The notes under the pieces are model-generated. The model saw nothing but the letters and a program-made list of their open reading frames with translations. It searched no databases and had not been told where the DNA came from. A DNA stretch of 64,000 bases from positions 1,798,001 through 1,862,000 of the forward strand of contig NZ_CP040174.1 in assembly GCF_007858535.1 (NCBI RefSeq), read 5' to 3'. Shown here one piece after another: positions 53,508 to 63,171 of the stretch. How positions within the stretch are numbered: position 1 is the stretch's first letter; each line of letters opens with the position of its first letter. The translations under genes and the position numbers were made by a program. This stretch comes from Arthrobacter sp. UKPF54-2. Lineage in GTDB: Bacteria; Actinomycetota; Actinomycetes; Actinomycetales; Micrococcaceae.

Positions 53508-54878
53508 GTGCGACTTAAGCCGAGCCCGCAACGTGCGTGGCTCCGGGTGGGGGAGGAAACGCCGGACCCCCTCAGTGCAGGCGTCGCCTACGTCGTCCTG
53601 TTCCTGCTCTTTGTCAAAGCTCCGGGGCTGACCCTGGTCCCGGCGATGGCAATGCCAGCTTTCGGGCTGCTCGCCGTGGGGTTCTTTTGGCCCACCGTGC
53701 GAGCCGCTAAGGGCACCGCCGGCCTCCTGTACGGAGCGGTGATCGCAATGGTGATAGGGCTGGCTCTAAGGCTCCAAGCTTCCGACCAAAACTTCGTCAC
53801 GAACACTCCGACGCAGTTGTCCATGATCCTGCTTTGGGTGTTTGCCTTTCCCGCGCTCGTGCTGGCCGGTTACTGGGCGCTCGAACGGGTGGACCTGTTC
53901 CGCGGAACAGCCGTCGCGCTGGCCGGCGCGGTGGCGTCGTCCCTCTTCAGCGGCACCGAAATCGGTTGGAAGGGTGACCAGGGGATTTTCGTGACCATGT
54001 TCCTGCTCGCCTTGACGGCACGGAGGCTGCAGTTGACCAGGCTTGTCCTCGGCGGGGCGGCCGTCGCGAACGTACTGAGCGATGCCAGGACCATGGCCTT
54101 CGTGACCGTGGTAGCTCTCATCTGCACTTTCCTCACCCAGCAGAGTCTCCGCTGGGTGAGGCAACATCCAGGGAAATCCTTGTCTCTAATCATCGGCGGA
54201 TTCCTCCTCACGTCTCTGGCGATGGTTCAAGCCATGCTGTCAGGTCTGTTGGGTCAGGAGATTCAGCGCAGGACATCGCTACAGCTTGGTGGCGGCCGCG
54301 ACCTCATTTCGGCCGGTCGCACGGAATGGGCTGCAACTCTCGAGCTGTTCAGACAGTCCCCCTGGGGTTTCGGTACCGGCGTTACCCCCGATGGTGCCAT
54401 GCAGAGGGACGCCATTGGAGCGGCCCAGAACGCGGGAGGCGACTACACCAACACCGTGTACTGGAGCGACTCGGTGTTTGGAGACCGGACGGACTTGCAT
54501 TCCGTGCTGGCTGATTTATGGGCACACTTCGGAATCGGCGGCGTCATTCTCGCCGCAGCGATTGCTACGGTCTTCGTGGCCGCTATCCCAAGAGCTGTGG
54601 GTTTCATTCGCGAGCTCGGAGCGTTGCCGCTGTTTGCCATACTCACCGGGGCCTGGGATCTGTTGTTTAGCCCGATGGGTAATTCAGACCGAATCATCAT
54701 GGGTCTTCTCGCAGGGGTCGTCCTGGGCCATCTGGCACGGTTTCCTGGGAGCACGCCCATAGCAATCCAGCACGGTCCCTGGAAGCGCATGCCGTCCGTC
54801 GGCGGAGTGGTGCCGGAGACTCGCGCCAAAGCGCGGCAAGACGGACCAGCCTGGGACCCTCGCCCGCCAAGGGCCTGA
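53508..54878 (+). CDS. Polysaccharide polymerase/O-antigen ligase-like membrane protein
   Basis: This 456 aa protein has about ten hydrophobic segments and a large extracytoplasmic loop (QSPWGFGTGVTPDGAMQR, then WSDSVFGDRTDLHSVLADLW with His and Asp residues), the layout of Wzy polymerases and WaaL ligases. It starts with GTG and opens the exopolysaccharide locus. Codon use is less GC-rich than upstream genes. Its repeat-unit substrate is unknown. Confidence 0.75.
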   Translation: MRLKPSPQRAWLRVGEETPDPLSAGVAYVVLFLLFVKAPGLTLVPAMAMPAFGLLAVGFFWPTVRAAKGTAGLLYGAVIAMVIGLALRLQASDQNFVTNTPTQLSMILLWVFAFPALVLAGYWALERVDLFRGTAVALAGAVASSLFSGTEIGWKGDQGIFVTMFLLALTARRLQLTRLVLGGAAVANVLSDARTMAFVTVVALICTFLTQQSLRWVRQHPGKSLSLIIGGFLLTSLAMVQAMLSGLLGQEIQRRTSLQLGGGRDLISAGRTEWAATLELFRQSPWGFGTGVTPDGAMQRDAIGAAQNAGGDYTNTVYWSDSVFGDRTDLHSVLADLWAHFGIGGVILAAAIATVFVAAIPRAVGFIRELGALPLFAILTGAWDLLFSPMGNSDRIIMGLLAGVVLGHLARFPGSTPIAIQHGPWKRMPSVGGVVPETRAKARQDGPAWDPRPPRA

Positions 54879-55332
54879 CCCACCTCAACAGACTCCGGCT
54901 AAGGCCGCCTGGGCTCACTGCTCCTGGGCCGGGGTAGCGCTGATGCGCCACTTCAGAATGCTCCGAGCCTGCCCGGAGCGCGCGTCCGGGTGTTCCCTCC
55001 CGGTTAAAGCGAGTACTCGATACTGTGTCCCCTCTCCGGCATGGACGCTAACGTCGGTGATCGACGAGAGCTCGTATGCCAGTGGCGCCAGCCGCGCGGC
55101 TTCTCACCGGAATAACCACGGATAGCGGCAGCAATTGGGCGACACATGCGCAAGAAGGAATGGAGCACCTCGAGTGAAATGCATGACGGATTTGGGTACC
55201 CGGACCTGTCCTAGCTTCTGCGGGGAGCTTGAAAAGGCCGCCCGCCTCCGCGCAGCCCAGGTTGAAGGATGAACCGGGTTTGTGCCGATGACGGAACGGC
55301 GTTCGACACACTGTCGGCCTTGGGGGATCGGA
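54879..55332. other. Non-coding stretch of 454 bp in the exopolysaccharide locus
   Basis: No frame here is both long and free of shadowing. Sequence is moderately GC-rich with several short inverted repeats, none strong enough to call. It probably contains the promoter of the glycosyltransferase operon that follows, and a ribosome site (GGGGGATCGG) directly before ATG 55333. Confidence 0.5.
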
Positions 55333-57105
55333 ATGAAGATTCTGTTTGATGGATTTTGGCTTCTCGACGGGCCACCTTCAGGCCGGCTGGTAGTCAAGGA
55401 AGTGTTGCGCGCCTGGGCGAACCACTTCCCTGAAGATGACATCGTGGTGGTCGTACCGAGCCATGCACGTGCGAGCAGTCTTGATATCCCCGGAAACGCG
55501 ACGTTGCTACGGTCGCGGCTACGACTCCATCCCCTGATTAACGGCATTGAACTGACCGTGGCCGCACGGCGGCTGGGTGTTGACCTCATCTTTTGTCAGA
55601 ACTTTTCCGCCCTTTCGGGACGCTCCGTGGTATTCCTGCACGACGTCCTGTTTCAGTCCAACCCGGAGTGGTTCACGCGCATTGAGCGTACGTATTTCCG
55701 GGTGATGATTTTTCTGGCGCGGTTCGCGGGCGCGATCGTTACCTCGTCCGAGTCGGAACGTCAGCGAATTTCAGCGCATAACCCGACGCTGCGGAAGGTG
55801 ATCGCAACGCGCCTTGGCGTAGCGTCCGTGTTTTCAAACAACGCGGCGAATCGCCATGTCCCCGACCTCAAACCAGGGCAGTACCTGCTCACCGTGGGGC
55901 GACTGAATATACGCAAGAACTTGGTTCGGACGATTGAGGGTGCCCTAATGTCGGGGACCGTTTCCCCGGACTTTCCCCTCGTGGTGGTGGGAGACGCGTC
56001 CGGGAAAAAGGAGGAACTCAGCGACTCGGCCAGAGCGGCGATCGCGGACGGCCGGGTGCGTTTTACCGGCTTTGTGGATAGCCGGCAGTTGCTCTGGCTG
56101 TATTCCAACGCGGCGCTGATGATGTTTCTCTCGCTCGGGGAGGGCTATGGGTTGCCCCCCGTTGAGGCCATGGCCTTGGGCACGCGGGTGCTGGCCAGTG
56201 ACCTGCCGGTAATGCACGAAAATCTGGGCGAGTACGCCACATTTGTCGACCCCGCGGATGTCAGCGCGATCGCGGCCGCCATCAGCGAGTCCCTCGCCGG
56301 CAGCGGACCGGGCGTTCCCGAACCCGTTCCGTCCTGGGAAGCCGTCGTACGCGCTTCCAGGGCCGCCCTTGCGGAACCCCTTGCGGCCTGGCGGCCCCGC
56401 GGGCTGACAAGGTTCATGTACCGGAAGCTTCGAGGGCGGGACCTGCCCCTTGAAGTTCCCCCGAGCGTGGTGAGCGAGTTCCTGCTTCGCAAAATCGTCG
56501 AAGCGCTCCGCGGTGCCACTTTTGGCTTCACGTACCGGCGTCTGCCGGGACTTCATTTCCGGGGTAGGGGGGTCCAGGTGCAATTCCCGCGGCACTTCAC
56601 CGCCGGGCGCGGTGTGGCGTTGGCCGATCGGGTGAGGATAGATGCGTATTGCCGTGAGGGTGTGGTCCTCGGGGACAACGTCACGGTCGGTGCCGGCACT
56701 CTGATCGCCGGAAGTGGTGTGATCGCTGAGCCCGGGGAATATGTGCGAATTGGCGCCCGCTCGGCAATCGGCGTCAACAACGTCATCTGGGGTCAGGGCG
56801 GCGTCACGATCGGTGTTGACGCGCTGCTGGGTCCCGACGTCGTCATTGTCAGTGAGAATCACGAGAGTTCCTCAATCGACATCCCTATTCGACTGCAGGG
56901 TTCAGCCCGCGCTCCGATCCGGATCGGTGACGGTTGCTGGATCGGGGCCGGAGCCAAGATCCTCGCCGGGGTCAGTATGGGCAACGGATCGGTTGTGGGT
57001 GCGGGCGCGGTAGTGACCCGGGATGTACCTCCGTATGCCATTGTGGCCGGAGTGCCCGCCAAAATCGTGGCGTACCGAGGTCAGGGCGCAACATATGCCT
57101 CCTGA
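55333..57105 (+). CDS. Glycosyltransferase (GT4) fused to hexapeptide-repeat acyltransferase
   Basis: This 590 aa protein has two parts. Residues 1-370 are a GT-B retaining glycosyltransferase with FLSLGEGYGLPPVEAMALGT, the nucleotide-sugar E-x7-E motif. From about 415 to 585 a left-handed beta-helix acyltransferase follows, with hexapeptide repeats such as IGARSAIGVNNVIWGQGG, the catalytic-type His in VSENHESS and GDGCWIGAGAKILAGV. The fusion is one uninterrupted frame, so both activities should act on the same glycan: addition of a sugar and O-acetylation. ATG 55333 was chosen over 55282 because of its ribosome site. Confidence 0.85.
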   Translation: MKILFDGFWLLDGPPSGRLVVKEVLRAWANHFPEDDIVVVVPSHARASSLDIPGNATLLRSRLRLHPLINGIELTVAARRLGVDLIFCQNFSALSGRSVVFLHDVLFQSNPEWFTRIERTYFRVMIFLARFAGAIVTSSESERQRISAHNPTLRKVIATRLGVASVFSNNAANRHVPDLKPGQYLLTVGRLNIRKNLVRTIEGALMSGTVSPDFPLVVVGDASGKKEELSDSARAAIADGRVRFTGFVDSRQLLWLYSNAALMMFLSLGEGYGLPPVEAMALGTRVLASDLPVMHENLGEYATFVDPADVSAIAAAISESLAGSGPGVPEPVPSWEAVVRASRAALAEPLAAWRPRGLTRFMYRKLRGRDLPLEVPPSVVSEFLLRKIVEALRGATFGFTYRRLPGLHFRGRGVQVQFPRHFTAGRGVALADRVRIDAYCREGVVLGDNVTVGAGTLIAGSGVIAEPGEYVRIGARSAIGVNNVIWGQGGVTIGVDALLGPDVVIVSENHESSSIDIPIRLQGSARAPIRIGDGCWIGAGAKILAGVSMGNGSVVGAGAVVTRDVPPYAIVAGVPAKIVAYRGQGATYAS

Positions 57106-58111
57106 CCACCAGACGCTGGACCTTTCGGTCGTTCTCGTCAGCTACAACAGCAAGGACGTAATCCTGAGTGCCATCGCCCCGCTCGTGGACGTAGAAGGCC
57201 TGGACATCGTCGTCGTGGACAACAATTCCCAGGACTCCACGGTCAGGGAACTGGAGATGCAATTCCCGTCGGTACGGATCATGAAGATGCCGGAAAACTT
57301 GGGATTTGCCAAGGCCGTGAACCGAGGCGTCGAGTCATGCGAATCTGAGGCCATCATGTTGCTGAACCCGGATGCGGTGGTAGGCCTCGACAGCGTGCGA
57401 GCCCTCGTCGGTGCCCTTTCGGGACCCTGTTCCGGAATTGTCGCGCCCTTGATCGTGGACGAAGGCTCCCGGCTCGGCATCCTGCCGGCCGGGCGTTTTC
57501 CGACGATTTGGAGAATGCTGCTCCATTACTCCGGAATCTCGCGGACATCGGGCGCGTGGCGGGCGCTGTGGGGCCATTATTTGCTTCCCACGAACGTTTC
57601 CCCCGCCCCTGTTTCGGTTGACTGGGTAACCGGGGCGTGCATGGTTTTTTCGAAACAGACCTGGGACTTGGCCGGCGGACTCACGGAGAAATGGTTCATG
57701 TACGCCGAGGACATCGACTTCTGTTTCCGGGTCAAGTCGCTGGGGTTATCCGTGGTCTTGCTCCCAGAGGCGACCGCACACCACCTGGTGGGCCAAAGTG
57801 ATTCGAGCGGCAGCTTTCGCGCCAACCCGGCGTGGATCCTGAACCTCCATGACTTCTACAGGGCCCAGCTGTCTCGCTCGGCGATCCACAGCATTTCCTG
57901 GTGCCTGGTTGTATCGGTCGGCCTGCTGACAAGAAGCTGGGCCTACTGGCTAAGGAGTTTGGACGGAAGGAATGCGGATGTGGGGTGGTCCTATGAGGCG
58001 GCGCGATTCCGGCTGTTTTCAGTGGCGGTCGTCAAGCGGGCGCTCTCGGCCCGCAACAACCGCTCTGACCGGCAGACGATCAGCGTGGCGTTCAGCGATC
58101 CCGATGAATAA
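57095..58111 (+). CDS. Glycosyltransferase family 2 (rhamnosyltransferase-like)
   Basis: This 338 aa GT-A enzyme has VVLVSYNSKDVI, DIVVVDNNSQDST, ENLGFAKAVNRG and LLNPDAVVG, the DxD-like set of GT2 enzymes close to RfbF-type rhamnosyltransferases. It then has WVTGACMVFSKQTWDLAGG and MYAEDIDFCFRVKSLG. The ATG at 57095 overlaps the previous gene by 11 bases with CGAGG-like sequence upstream. It adds one sugar of the repeat unit; donor and acceptor are unknown. Confidence 0.88.
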   Translation: MPPDHQTLDLSVVLVSYNSKDVILSAIAPLVDVEGLDIVVVDNNSQDSTVRELEMQFPSVRIMKMPENLGFAKAVNRGVESCESEAIMLLNPDAVVGLDSVRALVGALSGPCSGIVAPLIVDEGSRLGILPAGRFPTIWRMLLHYSGISRTSGAWRALWGHYLLPTNVSPAPVSVDWVTGACMVFSKQTWDLAGGLTEKWFMYAEDIDFCFRVKSLGLSVVLLPEATAHHLVGQSDSSGSFRANPAWILNLHDFYRAQLSRSAIHSISWCLVVSVGLLTRSWAYWLRSLDGRNADVGWSYEAARFRLFSVAVVKRALSARNNRSDRQTISVAFSDPDE

Positions 58112-58141
58112 GCGCTTCTTGATTGCTGAGATAGGAGTCTG

Positions 58142-59419
58142 ATGGGGAAGAAACTGGTGGTCATCGCGGCCTTCGCTTGCGATCCCAACATCCCGAGCGA
58201 ACCCACTATCGGATGGGCATACTTGCGGACGTGGGTTGCCCTGGCGGAGTCCATGCCTGACGTTGAGGTCCTGGCAGTCATGAACGCACGATCCAAGGCG
58301 GCCACCGATGCGCATCTTGCGACGCTGGATCTGCGTTCCGCGGAGAACATCCGAACGGTTGGCCTGGATCTGCCCAGGGCGCTTAAGTTACTAGAGAATC
58401 CGTACTTGACACGCGTGGAGTATTTGGCGTGGAACGTCCTCGTGAGGCACTACTTCAAGAAACTGCCCGCGGATCAGGACATCCTGCTGGCCCGACATGT
58501 GACATTCGCTAGCGAGTTGCTACCCACGCCCATTTCGGTCCTTCGACACCGCTCGTTCACAGTCTGGGGCCCAGTGGGATCCTCCGGCGCTGCGGACGCT
58601 CTTCGGATGCATCCCCGGCACCCCCTGTGGAGGTATCACTTCGCCCAACAAAAGGTGCGCGACGTCCTAAGCCGGCTCCGCTCCCGGCGAATTGGGCGGG
58701 ACATGGACCTGGTGTTGACGACCTCCCGGGCCATGGCAGAGGACTTGATTTCAAACGGCATCCGGGCTGAAGCCTTCCCGAACACGCGCGTAGATCCTCA
58801 GTTTCTTGCTCTCATTGCCGACCGCCGCGAGCAGCAAGTGCCGGACGCACCGAAGCCGGACGGCCGTGGTCTGCAGCTGCTTTGCGCGGGGCACTTGGTG
58901 TATTCGAAACGATTTGAGTTGGCAATTGCGGCGCTGGCTGACCCCAGATTAAGCAACGCACGGTTGCTGATTATCGGCAAACCATCCCCCGGAAAAGAGA
59001 ATTATCTCCAGAGCATCGCGGCCTCGCTCAACGTCGAGGACCGGGTCGAGTTCGGGGGGCACGTGCCGCAGAAAGATGTCTTCGAAGCAATGCTGGGGGC
59101 CGATGTGTTCATTCACCCGAGTTCGCGCGAAGGCGGGTCCGGCGTCGTCGGCGAGGCAACTGCTGTGGGAGTTCCCGTTGTCTGCTTCAAGGGGACGGGT
59201 TCGGCGGCGGTCTTGGAGTTTTCCGGAGGGCATGGAGTGCAGGTTGACGCGTCTAAAGACAGCTCGGTCAAGTCCCTTGTTTCCGCCGTGATCGAGGCCT
59301 CCCGTCTGGGCAACCGACCTGCTGAGGTCTGGCGGGGGGACCGTTACGCGGAAGCAGAGGCGGAACTCTTGCGCGCGTCGTCGGCTTCCCCGCCCCGCAG
59401 GCGACTCACCGATGCCTAG
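58142..59419 (+). CDS. Glycosyltransferase family 4
   Basis: This 425 aa GT-B enzyme has SVLRHRSFTVWGPVGSSGAA near the middle, LLCAGHLVYSKRFELAIAAL as the donor-binding strand and HPSSREGGSGVVGEATAVGV, the E-x7-E equivalent. A GPVG segment like this occurs in several GT4 enzymes that act on lipid-linked acceptors. ATG 58142 is 30 bp after the GT2 stop. Confidence 0.87.
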   Translation: MGKKLVVIAAFACDPNIPSEPTIGWAYLRTWVALAESMPDVEVLAVMNARSKAATDAHLATLDLRSAENIRTVGLDLPRALKLLENPYLTRVEYLAWNVLVRHYFKKLPADQDILLARHVTFASELLPTPISVLRHRSFTVWGPVGSSGAADALRMHPRHPLWRYHFAQQKVRDVLSRLRSRRIGRDMDLVLTTSRAMAEDLISNGIRAEAFPNTRVDPQFLALIADRREQQVPDAPKPDGRGLQLLCAGHLVYSKRFELAIAALADPRLSNARLLIIGKPSPGKENYLQSIAASLNVEDRVEFGGHVPQKDVFEAMLGADVFIHPSSREGGSGVVGEATAVGVPVVCFKGTGSAAVLEFSGGHGVQVDASKDSSVKSLVSAVIEASRLGNRPAEVWRGDRYAEAEAELLRASSASPPRRRLTDA

Positions 59420-60698
59420 GCACGCTGCTATGCGCCACAGCCAGCTTCGCGGGGGGACGCCGGGTGGCCACGGATTCACGCGTAGCGATCTGTTTGCCCG
59501 ACTAGCGGACCAAGGACTCTGGTCCGCTGGATCCTTCGCGTTCAATCTGGTCGGCGCCTCGGTGCTTGCGGTGACCGAGTACGCCTCCCTGACGGTATGT
59601 GCCTCCATCGGGGTTATCGTCGCGGCTGCAGTCCGCGCCTACGCGGTGGATGGACGCGTGATAGCCGGCGCTCGTAACTCCCTCTCGGGCCAGGACTCCT
59701 TAACTCGGAAGTCGGTGTTGATGCCGGGTCTGGCGGGTGCCCTCGGCGCCGGCCTTTTCAGCCTTATGTGGCTCGTGGCCGGAAACTCCCTCACCAACTG
59801 GTGGCAACCCCTCGTCGCAGTCGCCATTGTCCTGGCCGACGGACCTCATTACACCGCCACCATGTACGGGTTGTTTCGACGTGCTGCCTATGTTGCCTTC
59901 GTCTACGCCCTCTTGGCGGGCGCCGTTCTTGTCCTGAGTTCCCAGCACGTGCCCTTCCCCTTGGTCCTCATCTGGGTGACGTCACTGGGGGCCGTTTGGG
60001 CCATGGGTTGGAACGCCATCCGCCCAATCCCCTGGACTGCTACCCCGATCGCCACAATGGGTGTGCCGCTCCGCCTCAGCGGAGAAGCGATGTACTCCGC
60101 CTTGGGGGCCCAGCTCGGAATTCTCGTCATCTTCCTCACCAGCCCTCCTGACGACACCGCCGGGATTCGGCTGGCATATTCCTTGGTATTCGCGCCGGTC
60201 TTTATGCTGATTCAGGGTTTCTCACCCCTGTTCCTGTCCCGAATGGCCCAGCTGCATTCCCTTGGCGGACCGGCACAGCTGCAGCTTCTCCGGATGTGGC
60301 TGTCGGTGTGGGCGGCGGGCATCGTCCTATCCGGCGCAGCCGGGGCGGTGCTCAGCACGTTCTGGCACAACAGTAACTTCGAAAAGGTCGTGCCCTTTCT
60401 CATTCCCGTCGGCGCCGCGATGCTGGGCAGCTTGCTGTTGGATTCCGCCCTGCTACCGCTGAGGTTTTCGGTCGCTCCCCAGCTTCCGCACCGCATTCGC
60501 CTCGGCGTCGTGGCCGCCGAAGCGGCCCTCCAGTTTGCGCTGGCACTGACGTGGGGCACGGGGGGACTGGTCGCAGCATTGATGATCGGCTTCTCGGCAA
60601 AGCTCCTGCTGTCGTGTCTGCTGGCAGTCCGCGTCTGGAGGTCCCGGGACCTCAGCGTGGATGAAGTCCACCTTCAGAGACGGAGTGCAGTCAGTTGA
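59412..60698 (+). CDS. Polysaccharide flippase-like membrane protein (Wzx candidate)
   Basis: This 428 aa protein has about 12 hydrophobic helices with charged residues between them, consistent with the MOP exporter superfamily that flips lipid-linked repeat units. No motif proves this; placement between glycosyltransferases and the Wzc-like gene supports it. It overlaps the GT4 gene by 8 bases and the next gene by TTGA. Confidence 0.7.
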   Translation: MPRHAAMRHSQLRGGTPGGHGFTRSDLFARLADQGLWSAGSFAFNLVGASVLAVTEYASLTVCASIGVIVAAAVRAYAVDGRVIAGARNSLSGQDSLTRKSVLMPGLAGALGAGLFSLMWLVAGNSLTNWWQPLVAVAIVLADGPHYTATMYGLFRRAAYVAFVYALLAGAVLVLSSQHVPFPLVLIWVTSLGAVWAMGWNAIRPIPWTATPIATMGVPLRLSGEAMYSALGAQLGILVIFLTSPPDDTAGIRLAYSLVFAPVFMLIQGFSPLFLSRMAQLHSLGGPAQLQLLRMWLSVWAAGIVLSGAAGAVLSTFWHNSNFEKVVPFLIPVGAAMLGSLLLDSALLPLRFSVAPQLPHRIRLGVVAAEAALQFALALTWGTGGLVAALMIGFSAKLLLSCLLAVRVWRSRDLSVDEVHLQRRSAVS

Positions 60699-61228
60699 TT
60701 GGGTTCTCGCAATTACCTTCATTGCACCCGGAACTGAGACGGATTTTACGGGATCTGACTCTCAACCGGGGAATCGGCTCCGCCTGGATACCCTCCCAGC
60801 TTCGCTGGGTTCTGCTCAACCGCCTCGGGGCAGACGTTCGAAAGTCGTACATATCTCCCGGGTGCTTCTTCGGGGGAAATACGGTATCCATCGGCGAGGG
60901 AACCTTCATTAACTGTGATTGCTTTTTCGATTGCGCCGATGTGGTCACCATCGGAGCGAACGTGCGGATCGGCATGAGATGCACCTTCGTGACGGGAACC
61001 CATCAAATAGCGGGGCCCAAGCAACGTGCCGGCTCCGAAGAATCCGCGCCGATCGACGTCGGCGACGGGACGTGGATCGGGGCGTCCGTGACGGTACTGC
61101 CCGGCGTCACGATCGGCGCCGGAGCAGTCGTTGCCGCCGGGTCCGTTGTTGTTCGAGATGTGGCCGCGCACACACTGGTCGCAGGCGTGCCTGCAAGATT
61201 CATCAGGGTCCTGGCAGCGGATCAATGA
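60695..61228 (+). CDS. Hexapeptide-repeat acyltransferase (serine acetyltransferase-like)
   Basis: This 177 aa protein has left-handed beta-helix repeats (VSIGEGTFINCDCFFDCADV, VTIGANVRIGMRC, IDVGDGTWIGASVTVLPGVT) and the catalytic-type histidine in VTGTHQIAG. It likely O-acetylates a sugar of the exopolysaccharide. The start is TTG, overlapping the previous stop by four bases, so translation is coupled. It is the second acyltransferase of the locus besides the fused one. Confidence 0.83.
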   Translation: MIGFSQLPSLHPELRRILRDLTLNRGIGSAWIPSQLRWVLLNRLGADVRKSYISPGCFFGGNTVSIGEGTFINCDCFFDCADVVTIGANVRIGMRCTFVTGTHQIAGPKQRAGSEESAPIDVGDGTWIGASVTVLPGVTIGAGAVVAAGSVVVRDVAAHTLVAGVPARFIRVLAADQ

Positions 61229-61287
61229 TGGGCGATACCCCAAGTCGATTTGTGGAACTCAGCCACTCGGAACAAGGAGGTTTTACG

Positions 61288-62781
61288 ATGGACATACCGA
61301 ACTATTTGCGATTGTTGCGACGCCATTGGATTTTGGTAGTCGCCGGTGCGCTGATCGGGATCTTGGCTGGCGGGGCAGTTTCCGCCCTCGCCCGGCCCAC
61401 ATATACCGCTGAGACCCAACTGTTCGTGGCAATTCCCGGCTCAGGGTCTACCACGGACCTGCAGGAAGGAAACACTTTCAGCCAATCCAGGGTCCAGTCA
61501 TATCTCAAGACGGTGGCCTCGCCAATGGTTCTGCAGCCGGCGATCGATACTCTGGGTTTGTCCGAAAGTGCTGAATCGCTCGCCAAACGGGTGACGGCCA
61601 CCGCTGACATCAACACGGTCCTTGTCGACATTCGAGTGGTGGACTCCTCGCCTGCACAGGCTGTTGCTGTCGCACAAGCCGTTTCCAACGGCCTCATCCG
61701 GGCGGTCGACAATCTGGAGAAGCCGAAGACAGGCGGCCAATCGCCGGTTAGCCTTTCGATCACTAAGCCCGCGACGGCGCCCACCGCGCCCTCGTCCCCG
61801 AACGTAGGCCTGAATCTCTTGCTGTGGCTCGGCGTCGGGCTGGGAGTCGGACTCCTGCTTGCCTTCCTGCGGTCGGCGTTGGACAGTAAAATAGCGGACG
61901 AGCTGGACCTTCGGCGCGTCACCGATGCTCCGCTTTTGGCGGGCATTCCCTTCGACCGTGATGCTGCCAAGGCGCCGTTGCTGAATCACTGGGCAGCGGG
62001 CTCTAGGGCGGAGTCATACCGCAGGCTGAGGACCAACCTTCAGTTCATGAATATCCCGGGCCGTTCAAAAATCATCCTTGTGACGTCGTCGGTCCCCGGG
62101 GAGGGGGCGAGTACTACTGCGATAAACCTCGCCGTCGCCGTGGCGAAAGCCGGACAATCTGTCTGCCTCGTGGATGCCAATCTCCATCGTCCCAGGGCCG
62201 GGGAGTACCTGGGCCTCGAGCGGAGGGAAGGCCTCACAGACGTTCTCACGGATTCCGGTGTCCTGGGTGACTTGATTCAGCAGTCGGGGGAAATGCGGCT
62301 TTTCGTACTTGCCTCGGGCCCAGTCCCCCCGAACCCTAGCGAGTTGTTGGGCTCAGCTGAGATGAAAGCGGTGCTTGACTACCTGGCGTCGCGTTTTGAT
62401 TCCATAATCATCGACGCGCCTGCGCTCATTCCTTTCACCGATGCGGCCGTTTTGTCCCAGGATGTCGGGGGCGTTGTCCTTGTGGTCGGCGCCTCGGAGG
62501 CTCGTATTCGAGAATTGAAGGGTTCCCTTGACGCACTCCGCATGGCGGGGGCCAACTTACTGGGCGTGGTGATAAACCGCGTAGCTGGCAAAAGGCCAAC
62601 CGCCTATTCGCCCGGGGACGGCGGTAGGTACGCCCGGACGGAGGACGCTGATGCCCCGGGGAGGCATGCGAAGACCACTCTAGCTACGGCCCGCGACGAG
62701 GACGGACCTGACCAGGTGGCAGCAGATTCTGCCGAAATGACCCCCGAGCGACTGCGGCCCCCACTTCGAACCCGAAGGTGA
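61288..62781 (+). CDS. Wzc-like chain-length regulator/BY-kinase with altered Walker A
   Basis: This 497 aa protein has an N-terminal Wzz domain (two helices at about 13-36 and 175-197, flanking an external region) fused to a cytoplasmic P-loop domain, as in actinobacterial BY-kinases. The Walker A motif, expected GEGKST, reads GEGAST: Ala274 (codon GCG, 62107-62109) takes the place of the ATP-binding lysine. Walker A' is CLVDANLHRP and Walker B is IIIDAPAL. The C-terminus has only two tyrosines, not the usual cluster. ATG 61288 follows an ideal AAGGAGG site. Polymer-length control is likely; kinase activity is doubtful. Confidence 0.85.
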   Translation: MDIPNYLRLLRRHWILVVAGALIGILAGGAVSALARPTYTAETQLFVAIPGSGSTTDLQEGNTFSQSRVQSYLKTVASPMVLQPAIDTLGLSESAESLAKRVTATADINTVLVDIRVVDSSPAQAVAVAQAVSNGLIRAVDNLEKPKTGGQSPVSLSITKPATAPTAPSSPNVGLNLLLWLGVGLGVGLLLAFLRSALDSKIADELDLRRVTDAPLLAGIPFDRDAAKAPLLNHWAAGSRAESYRRLRTNLQFMNIPGRSKIILVTSSVPGEGASTTAINLAVAVAKAGQSVCLVDANLHRPRAGEYLGLERREGLTDVLTDSGVLGDLIQQSGEMRLFVLASGPVPPNPSELLGSAEMKAVLDYLASRFDSIIIDAPALIPFTDAAVLSQDVGGVVLVVGASEARIRELKGSLDALRMAGANLLGVVINRVAGKRPTAYSPGDGGRYARTEDADAPGRHAKTTLATARDEDGPDQVAADSAEMTPERLRPPLRTRR

Positions 62782-63171
62782 AAGCCGGGACCCCTCGGCG
62801 ACGCAGCGGCCAATTCCAGCCGACCCAAGGTTTACTCAAGGTGGCCCTCTTAGCTTGCATGACATGGGCATCGTTTACTCGACGGCCAGGCCCTCGGCTG
62901 GCCGGCAACGGTAACTCCGTCGGTTGCATGGGCCACACTCCCAAGCTGACAGGCCGAAGCCTCCCCGCAGGGACGGCGACTCCTTGCTGCGCCTTTGACG
63001 GAGCGCGGCGGCTTTCTGCCGTTCTTGTTTTGCGCGGACTAAGTCGAGCGGGCGGTGGTCCTCCTCCCGGACACAACAGGTCTGGGCGTGAATCTCCTCG
63101 AGCCTCCACGTTCGGTGGAAACCGGTGCCCAGAGCAGCCGCCTTCCCCCTACGGCCAAGGTTGAACCAGTG
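62782..63171. other. Non-coding stretch of 390 bp
   Basis: A forward frame of 128 codons at 62778-63164 exists but has an unlikely composition (Pro/Gly/Arg-rich, no domain), overlaps the previous stop and has no ribosome site, so I treat it as non-coding. Several short GC-rich inverted repeats are present. The promoter for the beta-helix gene is probably here. Confidence 0.5.

Noticed and set aside
54300..55300. Possible riboswitch or small RNA before the GT4-acyltransferase gene
   Set aside because: Only weak, short inverted repeats; no match to a known riboswitch core that I can recognise.
62778..63164. 128-codon forward frame after the Wzc-like gene
   Set aside because: Low-complexity composition, no ribosome site, no domain; treated as intergenic.
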